64,000 nt of DNA from Miniphocaeibacter sp012841535 (lineage in GTDB: Bacteria > Bacillota > Clostridia > Tissierellales > Peptoniphilaceae). This document shows, piece by piece, positions 44,014-53,515 of the stretch. Each line of letters opens with the position of its first letter. The first letter of the stretch is position 1. The stretch lies in the NCBI RefSeq assembly GCF_049274025.1, contig NZ_JBASRV010000022.1; one strand, given 5' to 3'. A program made the position numbers and the translations under genes. The notes beneath the pieces were generated by a model that was not told where the DNA came from, searched no databases, and saw only the letters and a program-made list of their open reading frames with translations.

Positions 44014-44553
44014 ATGAAAACCGATATTATACTAACAGATTTAGAAAATAAATACTATAATAAACTGTCTAAAATGGAAAATGAATTTGAATATGAAAAT
44101 AAATATACAAATATACAATATGATGAAAATAAAAACCAAGTAATACTACAATTAAATCCTATAAAAATTATTATCGATTTTAATAATGATAGAATTAATA
44201 GTCAATATAATATAGACAACCTTGAAAATATTTCCCAAGAAATGGAAAATATTAAAGAAAGACTTTTTAAATTTGGAGAAGAAATACTATATAGTCACAC
44301 AAAATATTTTAAAGATTATGAAACAAAAGAATATAGTCTTAAACTAAAGGACAAAGACCTTTACCTAGTGTTTTTTAAACCTTTACAAAGATTTGAAATA
44401 TTGAAATTTGAAGATATCGATGAAAAATACTATGACTATAAATTCACCATTCCAAATATAGAATATATGTCAAAAGATACCTATTGGGACGGATTTAATA
44501 CTACTTTAATAGCCCAATTAATAGACTTTGATTATTTTGAACTTGTAGAATAG
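44014..44553 (+). CDS. Hypothetical protein, no recognised family
   Basis: The 179-residue product is very rich in Asp, Glu, Lys, Asn and Tyr, has no membrane segment or signal peptide, and shows no motif I recognise. It is probably a cytosolic protein with alternating beta strands (VILQLNPIKIIIDF, YSLKLKDKDLYLVFFKP) and a helix near 75-95. The ATG follows AAAGGAGA and a clean terminator follows the stop, so it is a genuine single-gene unit. Confidence 0.65.
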   Translation: MKTDIILTDLENKYYNKLSKMENEFEYENKYTNIQYDENKNQVILQLNPIKIIIDFNNDRINSQYNIDNLENISQEMENIKERLFKFGEEILYSHTKYFKDYETKEYSLKLKDKDLYLVFFKPLQRFEILKFEDIDEKYYDYKFTIPNIEYMSKDTYWDGFNTTLIAQLIDFDYFELVE

Positions 44554-44566
44554 GACAACAGTTTTA

Positions 44567-44602
44567 AAGGGACATTTCTAAATGAAATGTCCCTTCTTTT
44601 TT
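44567..44602 (+). terminator. Rho-independent terminator after the hypothetical gene
   Basis: AAGGGACATTTC (44567-44578) pairs perfectly with 44584-44595, loop TAAAT, then CTTTTTTC. Confidence 0.9.
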
Positions 44603-44651
44603 CATACATATAAATAATATAAAAACTAATTTTTAACTTCCTTTAATTAAT

Positions 44652-45125
44652 TTATTTTTCTAATAAATTTCCTTCTTTGTCAACAAACCCTTCCATAGTA
44701 TTATCTTCCACATTTTGATCAATTACATAATCTTCTTCTTTTTTATAATTATAAGAATAGAAAGCCACCCCTTTATAATATTCTGTACTCCCATTTAAAT
44801 TTTCTTTCAAATTATAAAAAGGATTTATATAATCATAGATTGATGTATATTCTTTATTCCCAGTAAAATAAACATACCTCATAGTTGGATTATCTTTAAA
44901 AATTATCTTTCTTTCTATTATTGGTATAGAACGTCCATAGATTACTCCTGTATCTTCAATTTTTTCTGCATGTGTTAAGCCCTGTGCCTTAATATAATCT
45001 TCTATACGCTCTGCAGCTCTTTTTTCAATCAATTGCTCAGTTATCATAAACGAGAGAATATATACTAGGACAAAGGACACAATAAAAACTAATACCTTAT
45101 GTTTAGATAAGAATTTCATCAACAT
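44652..45125 (-). CDS. Small membrane-anchored protein (DUF3139-like)
   Basis: The 157-residue product has one N-terminal membrane helix (about 10-28) followed by an extracellular domain (YIKAQGLTHAEKIEDTGVIYGRS, KDNPTMRYVYFTGN, YKGVAFYSYNYKKEED) that resembles the DUF3139 group of small Firmicute exported proteins. Function unknown. AGGAAG is spaced to the ATG at 45125; a second ATG two codons later is possible. It lies between the hypothetical gene and the distal end of the CRISPR array, with no obvious link to either. Confidence 0.6.
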   Translation of the reverse strand: MLMKFLSKHKVLVFIVSFVLVYILSFMITEQLIEKRAAERIEDYIKAQGLTHAEKIEDTGVIYGRSIPIIERKIIFKDNPTMRYVYFTGNKEYTSIYDYINPFYNLKENLNGSTEYYKGVAFYSYNYKKEEDYVIDQNVEDNTMEGFVDKEGNLLEK

Positions 45126-45249
45126 ATCACTTCCTATAGGATTTTTTATTATAGTTACTTATAATTTATTCCAGTATAACATTTCAAACGAGTCTTCAGA
45201 TTACAAAATCCTAACAATTAATAAAAATTATTAAAGATGCAAATTTTAT

Positions 45250-48200
45250 AGACTTTGCTCTAGTTTCTTCTATTAAAAGAAAGAGGGGCTATTGAGCCTC
45301 CCCTTCACCTTGTGATTTACATTCTAGTTTAGTTCTATTAAAAGTAAAGCCTGCTGCTGTACTATAACCTATATCGTCAATTTCCATTCTAGTTTAGTTC
45401 TATTAAAAGATAAATGGTGAATTTTATTTATCTAGTTTTGAACCATTTACATTCTAGTTTAGTTCTATTAAAAGCCTTTTAAGCATTTTAGGTATTATAA
45501 TCGACTAGCAAATTTACATTCTAGTTTAGTTCTATTAAAAGCAAGCTTTAAGGTAGCTTTAATCATTCCGATTAAAATTTACATTCTAGTTTAGTTCTAT
45601 TAAAAGTATTCCTTTTTGCATAACCTGAACTATCTCTTTCCTCATTTACATTCTAGTTTAGTTCTATTAAAAGTTCTTTGTAAATTTTCTAATTCTGAAA
45701 TTCTAAGACATTTACATTCTAGTTTAGTTCTATTAAAAGGAATCAGAACGAATTGAGCGAGATGAGCAAAGCATTATTTACATTCTAGTTTAGTTCTATT
45801 AAAAGAAAAAGAAATCTCCTGTTCTGCCATAAAAGAAATTTATTTACATTCTAGTTTAGTTCTATTAAAAGGTAAATAATACTTATAATAGAGAACAAAT
45901 AAAACAAATTTACATTCTAGTTTAGTTCTATTAAAAGTTAATAATTTCATCCCACCAATCTAAAATCGCGCAAATTTACATTCTAGTTTAGTTCTATTAA
46001 AAGTATTGTAAGCCAGTAGGTGCATCTTCACCAAGAAAATTTACATTCTAGTTTAGTTCTATTAAAAGTTTTCTTTGGCGATAATGCATTCAGATGTTGC
46101 AACATTTACATTCTAGTTTAGTTCTATTAAAAGTATTGGTATTATTATCGTTGTTATTATTTGGTTCGAATTTACATTCTAGTTTAGTTCTATTAAAAGG
46201 GAGCATTACGGAGTAGATGGGACAAGCCAATTAGGATTTACATTCTAGTTTAGTTCTATTAAAAGGGATTCATAGTAAAAGTTTGTACTTCCAATTTCCG
46301 TATTTACATTCTAGTTTAGTTCTATTAAAAGATATACTATAGATGCCTAAATTCTCTTTTAAAGAAATTTACATTCTAGTTTAGTTCTATTAAAAGGAGG
46401 CTTTAGAAAATGAATAAATCCGATTTTATAAATTTACATTCTAGTTTAGTTCTATTAAAAGAAAACTAGGGTGTACGATTAACGTTTAGGAGCATTATTT
46501 ACATTCTAGTTTAGTTCTATTAAAAGGACGATTTAGAGCTAGACGGGGAGTTTATCCAATTATTTACATTCTAGTTTAGTTCTATTAAAAGGATGTGGCA
46601 TATAAGGTTGCAGTGGATGTTTTAAATTTACATTCTAGTTTAGTTCTATTAAAAGATGATACTAAAATGATTAACGTAGTAAATTTAGCAATTTACATTC
46701 TAGTTTAGTTCTATTAAAAGTTTTCTTTTCTTCGCTTTGCTTTACTGTAGCTACTACATTTACATTCTAGTTTAGTTCTATTAAAAGTTTCCCATGCATG
46801 CTTAACAAATAGATACTTAGTGCGATATTTACATTCTAGTTTAGTTCTATTAAAAGTAACGTATTAGCCAATATCCCACTTAATTTTTCAATATTTACAT
46901 TCTAGTTTAGTTCTATTAAAAGCTTTGCAAGCAAACACCCTATTGATTTTTGTATCTATTTACATTCTAGTTTAGTTCTATTAAAAGTAACACCGGAAAA
47001 TATCATCTACCAGGTTGCAGAATTTACATTCTAGTTTAGTTCTATTAAAAGCTAAGACTTGTGGTAATAAATTCACCAGATCCTCAATTTACATTCTAGT
47101 TTAGTTCTATTAAAAGTAAATTTAGCCTCAATCCACCGTCTGTACCTAAATTATTTACATTCTAGTTTAGTTCTATTAAAAGTTAGAAGATTCTTTTGTT
47201 AATATAACATCTTACATATTTACATTCTAGTTTAGTTCTATTAAAAGTTAAGAGCGGGTTCTATTGAAGGCGGAAGAGTATCTATTTACATTCTAGTTTA
47301 GTTCTATTAAAAGAAACTGAAGATGTAAAAATACAAGCAGTAGGAAATAATTTACATTCTAGTTTAGTTCTATTAAAAGAAAGTAGGTGAATTGATGAAA
47401 TTAAATATAAAAAAATTTACATTCTAGTTTAGTTCTATTAAAAGTAATCCAGATAAAGCTAAATATTCACCTTTTTTGAATTTACATTCTAGTTTAGTTC
47501 TATTAAAAGTATTCAACCTATTTCAACAAAAAAGCTTCCATTATTATTTACATTCTAGTTTAGTTCTATTAAAAGTTCCAAACAGGGTATACCTTAACTC
47601 CGCCTACTCCATTTACATTCTAGTTTAGTTCTATTAAAAGAAAGCAGCTGAACTTCTTGGTAAAAGGTATGGAATGATTTACATTCTAGTTTAGTTCTAT
47701 TAAAAGGGAGAAGCTAACGGATTTGGTTTGGAACATATATTTATTTACATTCTAGTTTAGTTCTATTAAAAGGCTTCATCCATATTTCTAACTAAAATCC
47801 ATTGTCCATTTACATTCTAGTTTAGTTCTATTAAAAGGATTCCAACAGAACTCATCGTTGCAGCTAATGCCAATTTACATTCTAGTTTAGTTCTATTAAA
47901 AGTTTCAGCTTCTAGCTCTGTTATTTCTTCTGTTATGTCGATTTACATTCTAGTTTAGTTCTATTAAAAGACTGGTATAGCCACTCTAATTAAAGAAGGA
48001 GTCCCACAATTTACATTCTAGTTTAGTTCTATTAAAAGCTTTAAGTATATTATGTTTAAAATAGCTTTAACAGATTTACATTCTAGTTTAGTTCTATTAA
48101 AAGTAAAATGTAATATCCAAGTCTATTTTGTTTTTAAAATTTACATTCTAGTTTAGTTCTATTAAAAGAAGGGTTCTATGCGGGCAATACTTCCCTGAAA

Positions 48201-48498
48201 AATCTATTTACATTCTAGTTTAGTTCTATTAAAAGGTTGCCCCAGTCAAAGCCCTCGTGGATATTATACGTATTTACATTCTAGTTTAGTTCTATTAAAA
48301 GATTGCCGTTGCTATTTCTTATTATCCTGTCTTCCCTATTTACATTCTAGTTTAGTTCTATTAAAAGTCACCATAGTTAGCACTTTCAGCTACTTTACTC
48401 ATGATTTACATTCTAGTTTAGTTCTATTAAAAGATAGAACTTTTAAACGAAACAAACAAAAAAACAATATTTACATTCTAGTTTAGTTCTATTAAAAG
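45250..48498 (-). CRISPR. Type I-B CRISPR array, about 50 repeats
   Basis: I count 49 near-identical 30-bp repeats from 45315 to 48498 plus one degenerate copy at 45250-45279. On the plus strand the repeat starts ATTTACATTCTAG and ends CTATTAAAAG. Read on the minus strand it starts CTTTTAATAG and ends ATGTAAAT, the usual I-B 5' handle. Spacers are 34-39 bp and none look duplicated. Transcription is with the cas genes: the leader lies at 48499-48669, and the degenerate copies (a substitution in the repeat ending at 45409, deletion and changes in the last) are at the far end, as expected for the oldest units. Confidence 0.97.
45283..45303 (-). terminator. Terminator-like hairpin at the distal end of the CRISPR array
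   Basis: Within the 35-nt stretch between the degenerate repeat and the first intact repeat, GAGGGGCT (45283-45290) and AGCCTCCCC (45295-45303) form a GC-rich hairpin with one bulge. Read on the minus strand it is followed by CTTTCTTTTAAT. It could end the pre-crRNA transcript, or be a spacer that happens to be self-complementary. Confidence 0.5.
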
Positions 48499-48669
48499 GC
48501 GTTTCTTTCCAGTGCTGTGTTTTTCAACATTTAAACTATCTCTTCTGTCGATATACCTATATTATACTAAAAATTTTATTATTTAAAATTATATTTTTGT
48601 TAAACGTCTATTTTTCAATGTTTATACTATCTGTCGTAGAAACGATTTCTTTACACTATCCTATATCGA
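48499..48669 (-). promoter_or_regulatory. CRISPR leader
   Basis: This A/T-rich stretch between cas2 and the first repeat has no gene. It contains a duplicated block: TTTTTCAACATTTAAACTAT near 48520-48540 continuing to CTGTCG at 48550, and TTTTTCAATGTTTATACTAT at 48611-48630 followed by CTGTCG at 48631. The leader should hold the array promoter and the Cas1-Cas2 integration signals. Confidence 0.8.
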
Positions 48670-48948
48670 CTAGATTATATTAGATGTTTTATCATCTTCC
48701 ATAGCCCAAAATTCCTTATCTAACCATTTATCGCTTCTACTTTTAAAAATTACTATTGAATCCTTATCTTTACGAATAAATGGTTTTAGTTCCATTTTCA
48801 ACTTTAGTTCTTCAGCCCTACTTAATTCCCCTTCAAATACCGATTTTTGTACATTTGTTAAATATTTTTTACAGATTTTAAAAATATTTCTATGTATTCT
48901 TGGACTTTTTTCATCTGTTACTATATCGTATATTAATATTACATACAT
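48670..48948 (-). CDS. cas2: CRISPR-associated endoribonuclease/adaptation protein Cas2
   Basis: A 92-residue Cas2 with the ferredoxin-like start MYVILIYDIVTDEKSPR (conserved Asp8), helix RNIFKICKKYLTNVQKSVFEGEL, and a KDSIVIFKSRS strand. It forms the integration complex with Cas1, encoded 3 nt upstream. Last cas gene; the leader and array follow on the same strand. Confidence 0.95.
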   Translation of the reverse strand: MYVILIYDIVTDEKSPRIHRNIFKICKKYLTNVQKSVFEGELSRAEELKLKMELKPFIRKDKDSIVIFKSRSDKWLDKEFWAMEDDKTSNII

Positions 48949-48951
48949 AAG

Positions 48952-49944
48952 CTACCACCAAATTTTAAAACCTTCATAATCCTTTTCTCCGATTATCTCC
49001 TTAATTAATTTATAACATTCCAGCCTTATCATATACCTATATGATACTTCTCTTTTTAAATCCCTATGTTTTAAAACCTTTCCCAATCTCTTTTCGTATT
49101 CTTCTAATAATGTTTTTAATCCTTTATCGGTTAACTCTAAGCCTTTCGAATTTTTTGTAAAATGCTCCTTGGTTATTTGTCTTTTATTAAGTAAGGAAAA
49201 AATCATTCTGTCCACTACTAATGGTTTAAAAATTTCTGCAATATCCAAAGCTAAAGAGAACCGATTACTACTAGGTTCATGGAGAAAACTAACTGTCGGA
49301 TTTAATTGGGTTTTATAGATTTCACTTAAAACCGTTGTATACATCATGCTATTTAGAAAGGAAATTAAGGTATTAACCATATTGTCAGGAGGTCTTTTAA
49401 CCCTTTTTTCAAATTCTACATCCTGCTTTATTATTTTCGTCCACTGGTCATAATATATTTTTCGTATATTTCCTTCTATTCCCATTAAGGAATTAATATT
49501 ATCCATTTCATCTATTTTTGAAATCAAATAATCAATTTCAGACATAGCAAGGCTTAAATCCCCTTGTCTCTTATTATAATACCTAAGGTTACGATAAATA
49601 TTTCTTGCTGCTGAACGAACTATTTCTTTAGCTATTTTTATTCTTCTAGATAGGTCTATTTGTGCCTTAACCTGCTCCACTAGTAAATAGCCACTTACCT
49701 TACTTTCTCTTGGAAAGTAACTTCCACTATAGTAGCCATAGTAATTAAAAACATTTAATGTAATTCCCATTTGTGATAAAAAATTTAATAACCTAGTATT
49801 TAAATCAATTTCTCCAAACAAATAAAGCTCGTCAATTTTTTCCGATTTTAAAAAAGTCTTTTCTCCATCAGGATTTTCAAATACAATATTATTATCTTTT
49901 CTACTTAGTCTTCCACTTTTTGTTATGTAAAATGTCTCTTTCAT
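48952..49944 (-). CDS. cas1: CRISPR-associated integrase Cas1 (type I-B)
   Basis: The 330-residue protein has the beta-rich N-terminal domain (FYITKSGRLSRKDN, LYLFGEIDLN) and the helical catalytic domain with metal ligands in GIEGNIRKIYYDQW (Glu), VSFLHEPSSNRFSLALDIAEIFKP (His and Asp). It integrates spacers with Cas2. The length and LHEP-x-x-x-x-R-F-S-L-A-L-D motif fit subtype I-B. Ribosome-binding site GAGGAAAA. Confidence 0.96.
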   Translation of the reverse strand: MKETFYITKSGRLSRKDNNIVFENPDGEKTFLKSEKIDELYLFGEIDLNTRLLNFLSQMGITLNVFNYYGYYSGSYFPRESKVSGYLLVEQVKAQIDLSRRIKIAKEIVRSAARNIYRNLRYYNKRQGDLSLAMSEIDYLISKIDEMDNINSLMGIEGNIRKIYYDQWTKIIKQDVEFEKRVKRPPDNMVNTLISFLNSMMYTTVLSEIYKTQLNPTVSFLHEPSSNRFSLALDIAEIFKPLVVDRMIFSLLNKRQITKEHFTKNSKGLELTDKGLKTLLEEYEKRLGKVLKHRDLKREVSYRYMIRLECYKLIKEIIGEKDYEGFKIWW

Positions 49945-49953
49945 ATTTTCCTC

Positions 49954-50445
49954 TTATATATAACATAATTCATAATAGGCACATTTGTTACATATGCTTT
50001 TTCTTAGCTTATCCTTTGGTATTTTTTCAGATTTAATTATATTTTTTATTTCTTCCAATATGTTTTCCATTTCCCTAGTATCCTCTTCTTCAAAAAGAAT
50101 AACTTCCCTTTCCTTAATAGAGGGATAGTCAAGAATTCCCTTTTCAATTTCCACACCAAGTTTCTTTAGCATATAGATATAATATTTCACCTGCCAAATA
50201 GATGCTTCTTCTATGGATTTAGATTTTTTTATTTCATGAATTATCTTCCAATCTTCAACAAAGTCCACATTGATTATATCCTTAACTAGAATCGACTTTT
50301 TCCTTCTATCATAGGAATATTCATCTAAGATTTTGCCAATTTCTACTAATTCACTATTATGCTCCATAGTAATATCCTTTGAAAAATACCATAATTTTCT
50401 TTTACAGACAAGGTAGTAGTAAACCATTATTCCTGTTATTTTCAT
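49954..50445 (-). CDS. cas4: CRISPR-associated exonuclease Cas4
   Basis: The 163-residue Cas4 has one N-terminal cysteine in CKRKLWYFS and a C-terminal triad CNKCAYYELC, the [4Fe-4S] ligands, with the RecB-type nuclease core between (VDFVEDWKIIHEIKKSK; Glu and Lys of the E-x-K motif). It trims prespacers and sets PAM selection. ATGA overlap with cas3. Confidence 0.95.
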   Translation of the reverse strand: MKITGIMVYYYLVCKRKLWYFSKDITMEHNSELVEIGKILDEYSYDRRKKSILVKDIINVDFVEDWKIIHEIKKSKSIEEASIWQVKYYIYMLKKLGVEIEKGILDYPSIKEREVILFEEEDTREMENILEEIKNIIKSEKIPKDKLRKSICNKCAYYELCYI

Positions 50446-52754
50446 ATCATTCTCTCATCTATTGTATCTCTATAATTTTCTTTTATTTTTCCCTTCGTAT
50501 GCTGTATTCCAAATTTATTATCATATTGACATTCATATATATTTATTGATTCATAATCAGTTATTTTTTTTGATATTGTATTATCATAATTTGAAAAATA
50601 AAATGGTATACTAACTGTTAGGTCCGATATAAATATCCTTGCCTTATTTTTTTCTACCCTTTGTTTTTTTCTTTCTTCTACATTTTCTTTAATAATGTTT
50701 TTTTCACGAATTATATCTATACATTTTCTTATTTCTTTTTCATTTTTTTCATATATTTCTCTAGGTATAACATCGATATTATTTATTGATCTAAACATTT
50801 TTATAACGTCATTTTTACTGAATTCATAGGGAAATGTTTTTTCTATATAGTCTATTGCATTTTTAGTATCTTCCAAATATTTTGTTTTACTCATATTTTC
50901 CATTGTATAAATATCATTTATAATATTCAGTTTATCTTCTTCATTTATTTTCCAAAAAACTCTAGTCCTAAACTCATCTCTTAATTTATTTCTTGACATC
51001 TTAAATATTTCTTCATCATTAACAAAACCTATTCCAGAACATAGTTCTTCTCCGCCATCAAATACAAATACATTTGAATCTTCCCCATCTAATTCTCTCT
51101 TTCTATAACAACGTCCCATACGTTGAAATAATCCATTTATATCCGATAGTTCAGTTATTAAAATATCAAAATCTATATCTAATGATGCTTCAGCAACTTG
51201 AGTACATATCCATATTCCTGGTTTATTATTCTTGTCTCTATTTCCAAATTCAATTATTTTCTCCTCTACTTCTTTTCTATCTTTCCTTATAAAACCTCCG
51301 TGAAACACATTTGTTTCCTCTTCATCTATTTTCGCTTCAATTAAATCATAGTAAAGTTCTTGGGCTTTTTTAACTGTGTTTACTATTACTAAAACTTTAT
51401 TATTTTTATACTTATCTTTGATAAACAAGGCATTTATCTGTTCTTGCTTTAATTCCATACAATGTCTAATCCTACCTATATTATAATATGGACTTGCTGG
51501 CATCTTATATTTTACATTACGTTCATCTAGTAAATCTAATATAAAAGGTGGTAAAGTCGCCGTTATAATAGAAAATTTCCCTCCCACCTTAGTTATCATA
51601 TCTAGACCTATTATTAAATATGCTAATAAATCTGGAGAATACATTTGTATTTCATCTATAACTATTTTAGAATAGGATAGTGTTGCTAACTCTTGCTCAA
51701 ATCCCCTATATTTATAAACGAATTTAAATATTTGGTCTATAGTTGATACCGTTAATGGTAATGATTTTTGTCTTGCCCTATCGTCGTAATCTAATATTTC
51801 TATATCTTCAAAAGATAAACTATCCTCTTTTTTTATATTATCTGTTCGATTGAATAGCTCATTTAAAGAATCTGAATGAAGCAAAGCTAGTCTTTCATCT
51901 AATTTCTTTTTCTGTAAAATTCTAAGGCTTATTCTATCATAAATTGAATTTATAGCAGATCTTAATGGCAGCGTAAAAAAACCTTTATTATTACCTATCC
52001 ATAAAAGTCCTGCTTCTGTTTTTCCATATCCGGTTTCAGCAATTGCAATTATATTTTCTTCCTGATTATTCTTCATATATTTTTGTAAATTATTATAATC
52101 AGCTTTTTTATCCTTTTTCCTCCATACTTCTGCAACCATTTCATCCATTGAATCCATTAAAAAGTCATTTTTATATTCTATTTTATAATATCCACTTGCT
52201 GCATAATCGATTCTATTTAATAGACCTTTTATTTTAATATAATTGATTCGGTCTTTTAAATTTTCAAATTCTCTTAATTCTTTACTGTAAATTAAATCAA
52301 CAGCATAATCTTCTACATATTCTCCTATATTAGGTAGTTTTTCATAGTAAAATTTTTTAACAATATCTTTTAATCTATAAATTTCATCACTTAAATCTGA
52401 TCTTTTCTCCTCTAAATTAAAATCCCTTATATGATGTTGTGCTATTGCTGTTACTATTATAGCTAGTTCTTCTTCGCTATATATTTCTAATAAAGCATAA
52501 ACATCTATAAATCCAACACTCAAAAAACCGTGAGGTATTTCCTCCCTTTCTATTTTACTTGGCTTTCTTTTAATTTTATTTTGGAAAATTTCATTCATCT
52601 TTCCTAAATCATGATATAAACAGACCACTTTTAGCATTGACCAGTTTATATCCAATTTATTTTTATATATTTCATACAATAAATTATAGTTTTTTAATAA
52701 ATTATCAGTATGCTCTTGTATGCTTTCTTTAGGGTTAGATTTTGCTAAAAACAT
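50442..52754 (-). CDS. cas3: CRISPR-associated helicase/nuclease Cas3 (HD plus helicase)
   Basis: The 770-residue enzyme starts with an HD nuclease domain (LKVVCLYHDLGKMNEIF about 44-60, EEIPHGFLS, AIAQHHIRDF), then an SF2 helicase: Walker A IAETGYGKTEAGLLW (about 238), Walker B VIDEIQMYSPD, S-A-T-like TATLPP, and motif VI QRMGRCYRK (about 555). The helicase box is D-E-I-Q instead of D-E-x-H. It degrades DNA recruited by Cascade. Weak ribosome-binding site GGTGA; it follows cas5 by 11 nt. Confidence 0.95.
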   Translation of the reverse strand: MFLAKSNPKESIQEHTDNLLKNYNLLYEIYKNKLDINWSMLKVVCLYHDLGKMNEIFQNKIKRKPSKIEREEIPHGFLSVGFIDVYALLEIYSEEELAIIVTAIAQHHIRDFNLEEKRSDLSDEIYRLKDIVKKFYYEKLPNIGEYVEDYAVDLIYSKELREFENLKDRINYIKIKGLLNRIDYAASGYYKIEYKNDFLMDSMDEMVAEVWRKKDKKADYNNLQKYMKNNQEENIIAIAETGYGKTEAGLLWIGNNKGFFTLPLRSAINSIYDRISLRILQKKKLDERLALLHSDSLNELFNRTDNIKKEDSLSFEDIEILDYDDRARQKSLPLTVSTIDQIFKFVYKYRGFEQELATLSYSKIVIDEIQMYSPDLLAYLIIGLDMITKVGGKFSIITATLPPFILDLLDERNVKYKMPASPYYNIGRIRHCMELKQEQINALFIKDKYKNNKVLVIVNTVKKAQELYYDLIEAKIDEEETNVFHGGFIRKDRKEVEEKIIEFGNRDKNNKPGIWICTQVAEASLDIDFDILITELSDINGLFQRMGRCYRKRELDGEDSNVFVFDGGEELCSGIGFVNDEEIFKMSRNKLRDEFRTRVFWKINEEDKLNIINDIYTMENMSKTKYLEDTKNAIDYIEKTFPYEFSKNDVIKMFRSINNIDVIPREIYEKNEKEIRKCIDIIREKNIIKENVEERKKQRVEKNKARIFISDLTVSIPFYFSNYDNTISKKITDYESINIYECQYDNKFGIQHTKGKIKENYRDTIDERMI

Positions 52755-52765
52755 ATTTCACCAAC

Positions 52766-53515
52766 TTATATAAAAAATACAGGGTTGTTTTTTTCATCTA
52801 CAACTAATTCTATATTAAACTTTTTAAATTCTCTTATATAAACTACATCAACTTTATTCCATCTTCTAAAATATTTAGGAGTCTTTTTCCTGCCAAAATT
52901 AATTAATTCATAATCTTTATTTAAGGTATATTTAGAGCCTAATTCATATCCATCAATACTTTTAGTTTTCAAATCTTCAAATTTATCAATTGAAATATAT
53001 TTATAGTAATTATCAATTACATCTTGTATCTCTTTTCCCTTAATTTCCTTTAGCTTAACAATTTCAACATCTGTAATCAGTGCAATATCTTCTCTTCTAC
53101 CTATAGAAGGATATTCTCTTGGGTATTTTATTGCATTATATATTTCATCTATTTTATTATCATCATCTGGTCTTATATGAATTAATAATTCAACATCAAC
53201 TAATAATTCTATTGTTGAAACCCCTCTTATAACACCTATTTTTCTATCTTCATCTTTTATTGATAGTTGATGCCGACCTTTCTCAAATCTTTGATTTCCA
53301 AATTCATACATAGTATATAAATCATTTATCTTTGAATAATATTCCCCTTGAATACTTACATCCATTGGTTCATATTCTTTATAGCCACATAAATTATGAA
53401 CCATACCAATGATTGTTGATGGTGGTGGTAGAGGATAAGTTTCCTTTAATTGAAAACTATTGGGTTTTCTATAATTAGACATATTTTGATAAACTTTAAA
53501 TCTAATTGCTTTCAT
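52766..53515 (-). CDS. cas5: CRISPR-associated protein Cas5 (type I-B)
   Basis: A 249-residue Cas5 with the N-terminal RRM strand MKAIRFKVYQNMSNYRKPNSF and the hallmark PLPPPSTIIGMVHNLCGY, then YRREYP-like segment YPREYPSIGRREDIALI. It binds the crRNA 5' handle in Cascade. It overlaps the end of cas7 by 14 bp, as often seen for Cascade genes. Confidence 0.93.
   Translation of the reverse strand: MKAIRFKVYQNMSNYRKPNSFQLKETYPLPPPSTIIGMVHNLCGYKEYEPMDVSIQGEYYSKINDLYTMYEFGNQRFEKGRHQLSIKDEDRKIGVIRGVSTIELLVDVELLIHIRPDDDNKIDEIYNAIKYPREYPSIGRREDIALITDVEIVKLKEIKGKEIQDVIDNYYKYISIDKFEDLKTKSIDGYELGSKYTLNKDYELINFGRKKTPKYFRRWNKVDVVYIREFKKFNIELVVDEKNNPVFFI

Noticed and set aside
45315..48498. A self-targeting spacer matching another part of this window
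   Set aside because: Scanning the spacers by eye I saw no convincing match to genes in the window; only a genome-wide search could settle it.
50442..52754. Defective Cas3 because Walker B reads DEIQ rather than DEAH/DExH
   Set aside because: The HD residues and all other helicase motifs are intact, and variation at the fourth position is tolerated in Cas3 proteins; not evidence of loss.
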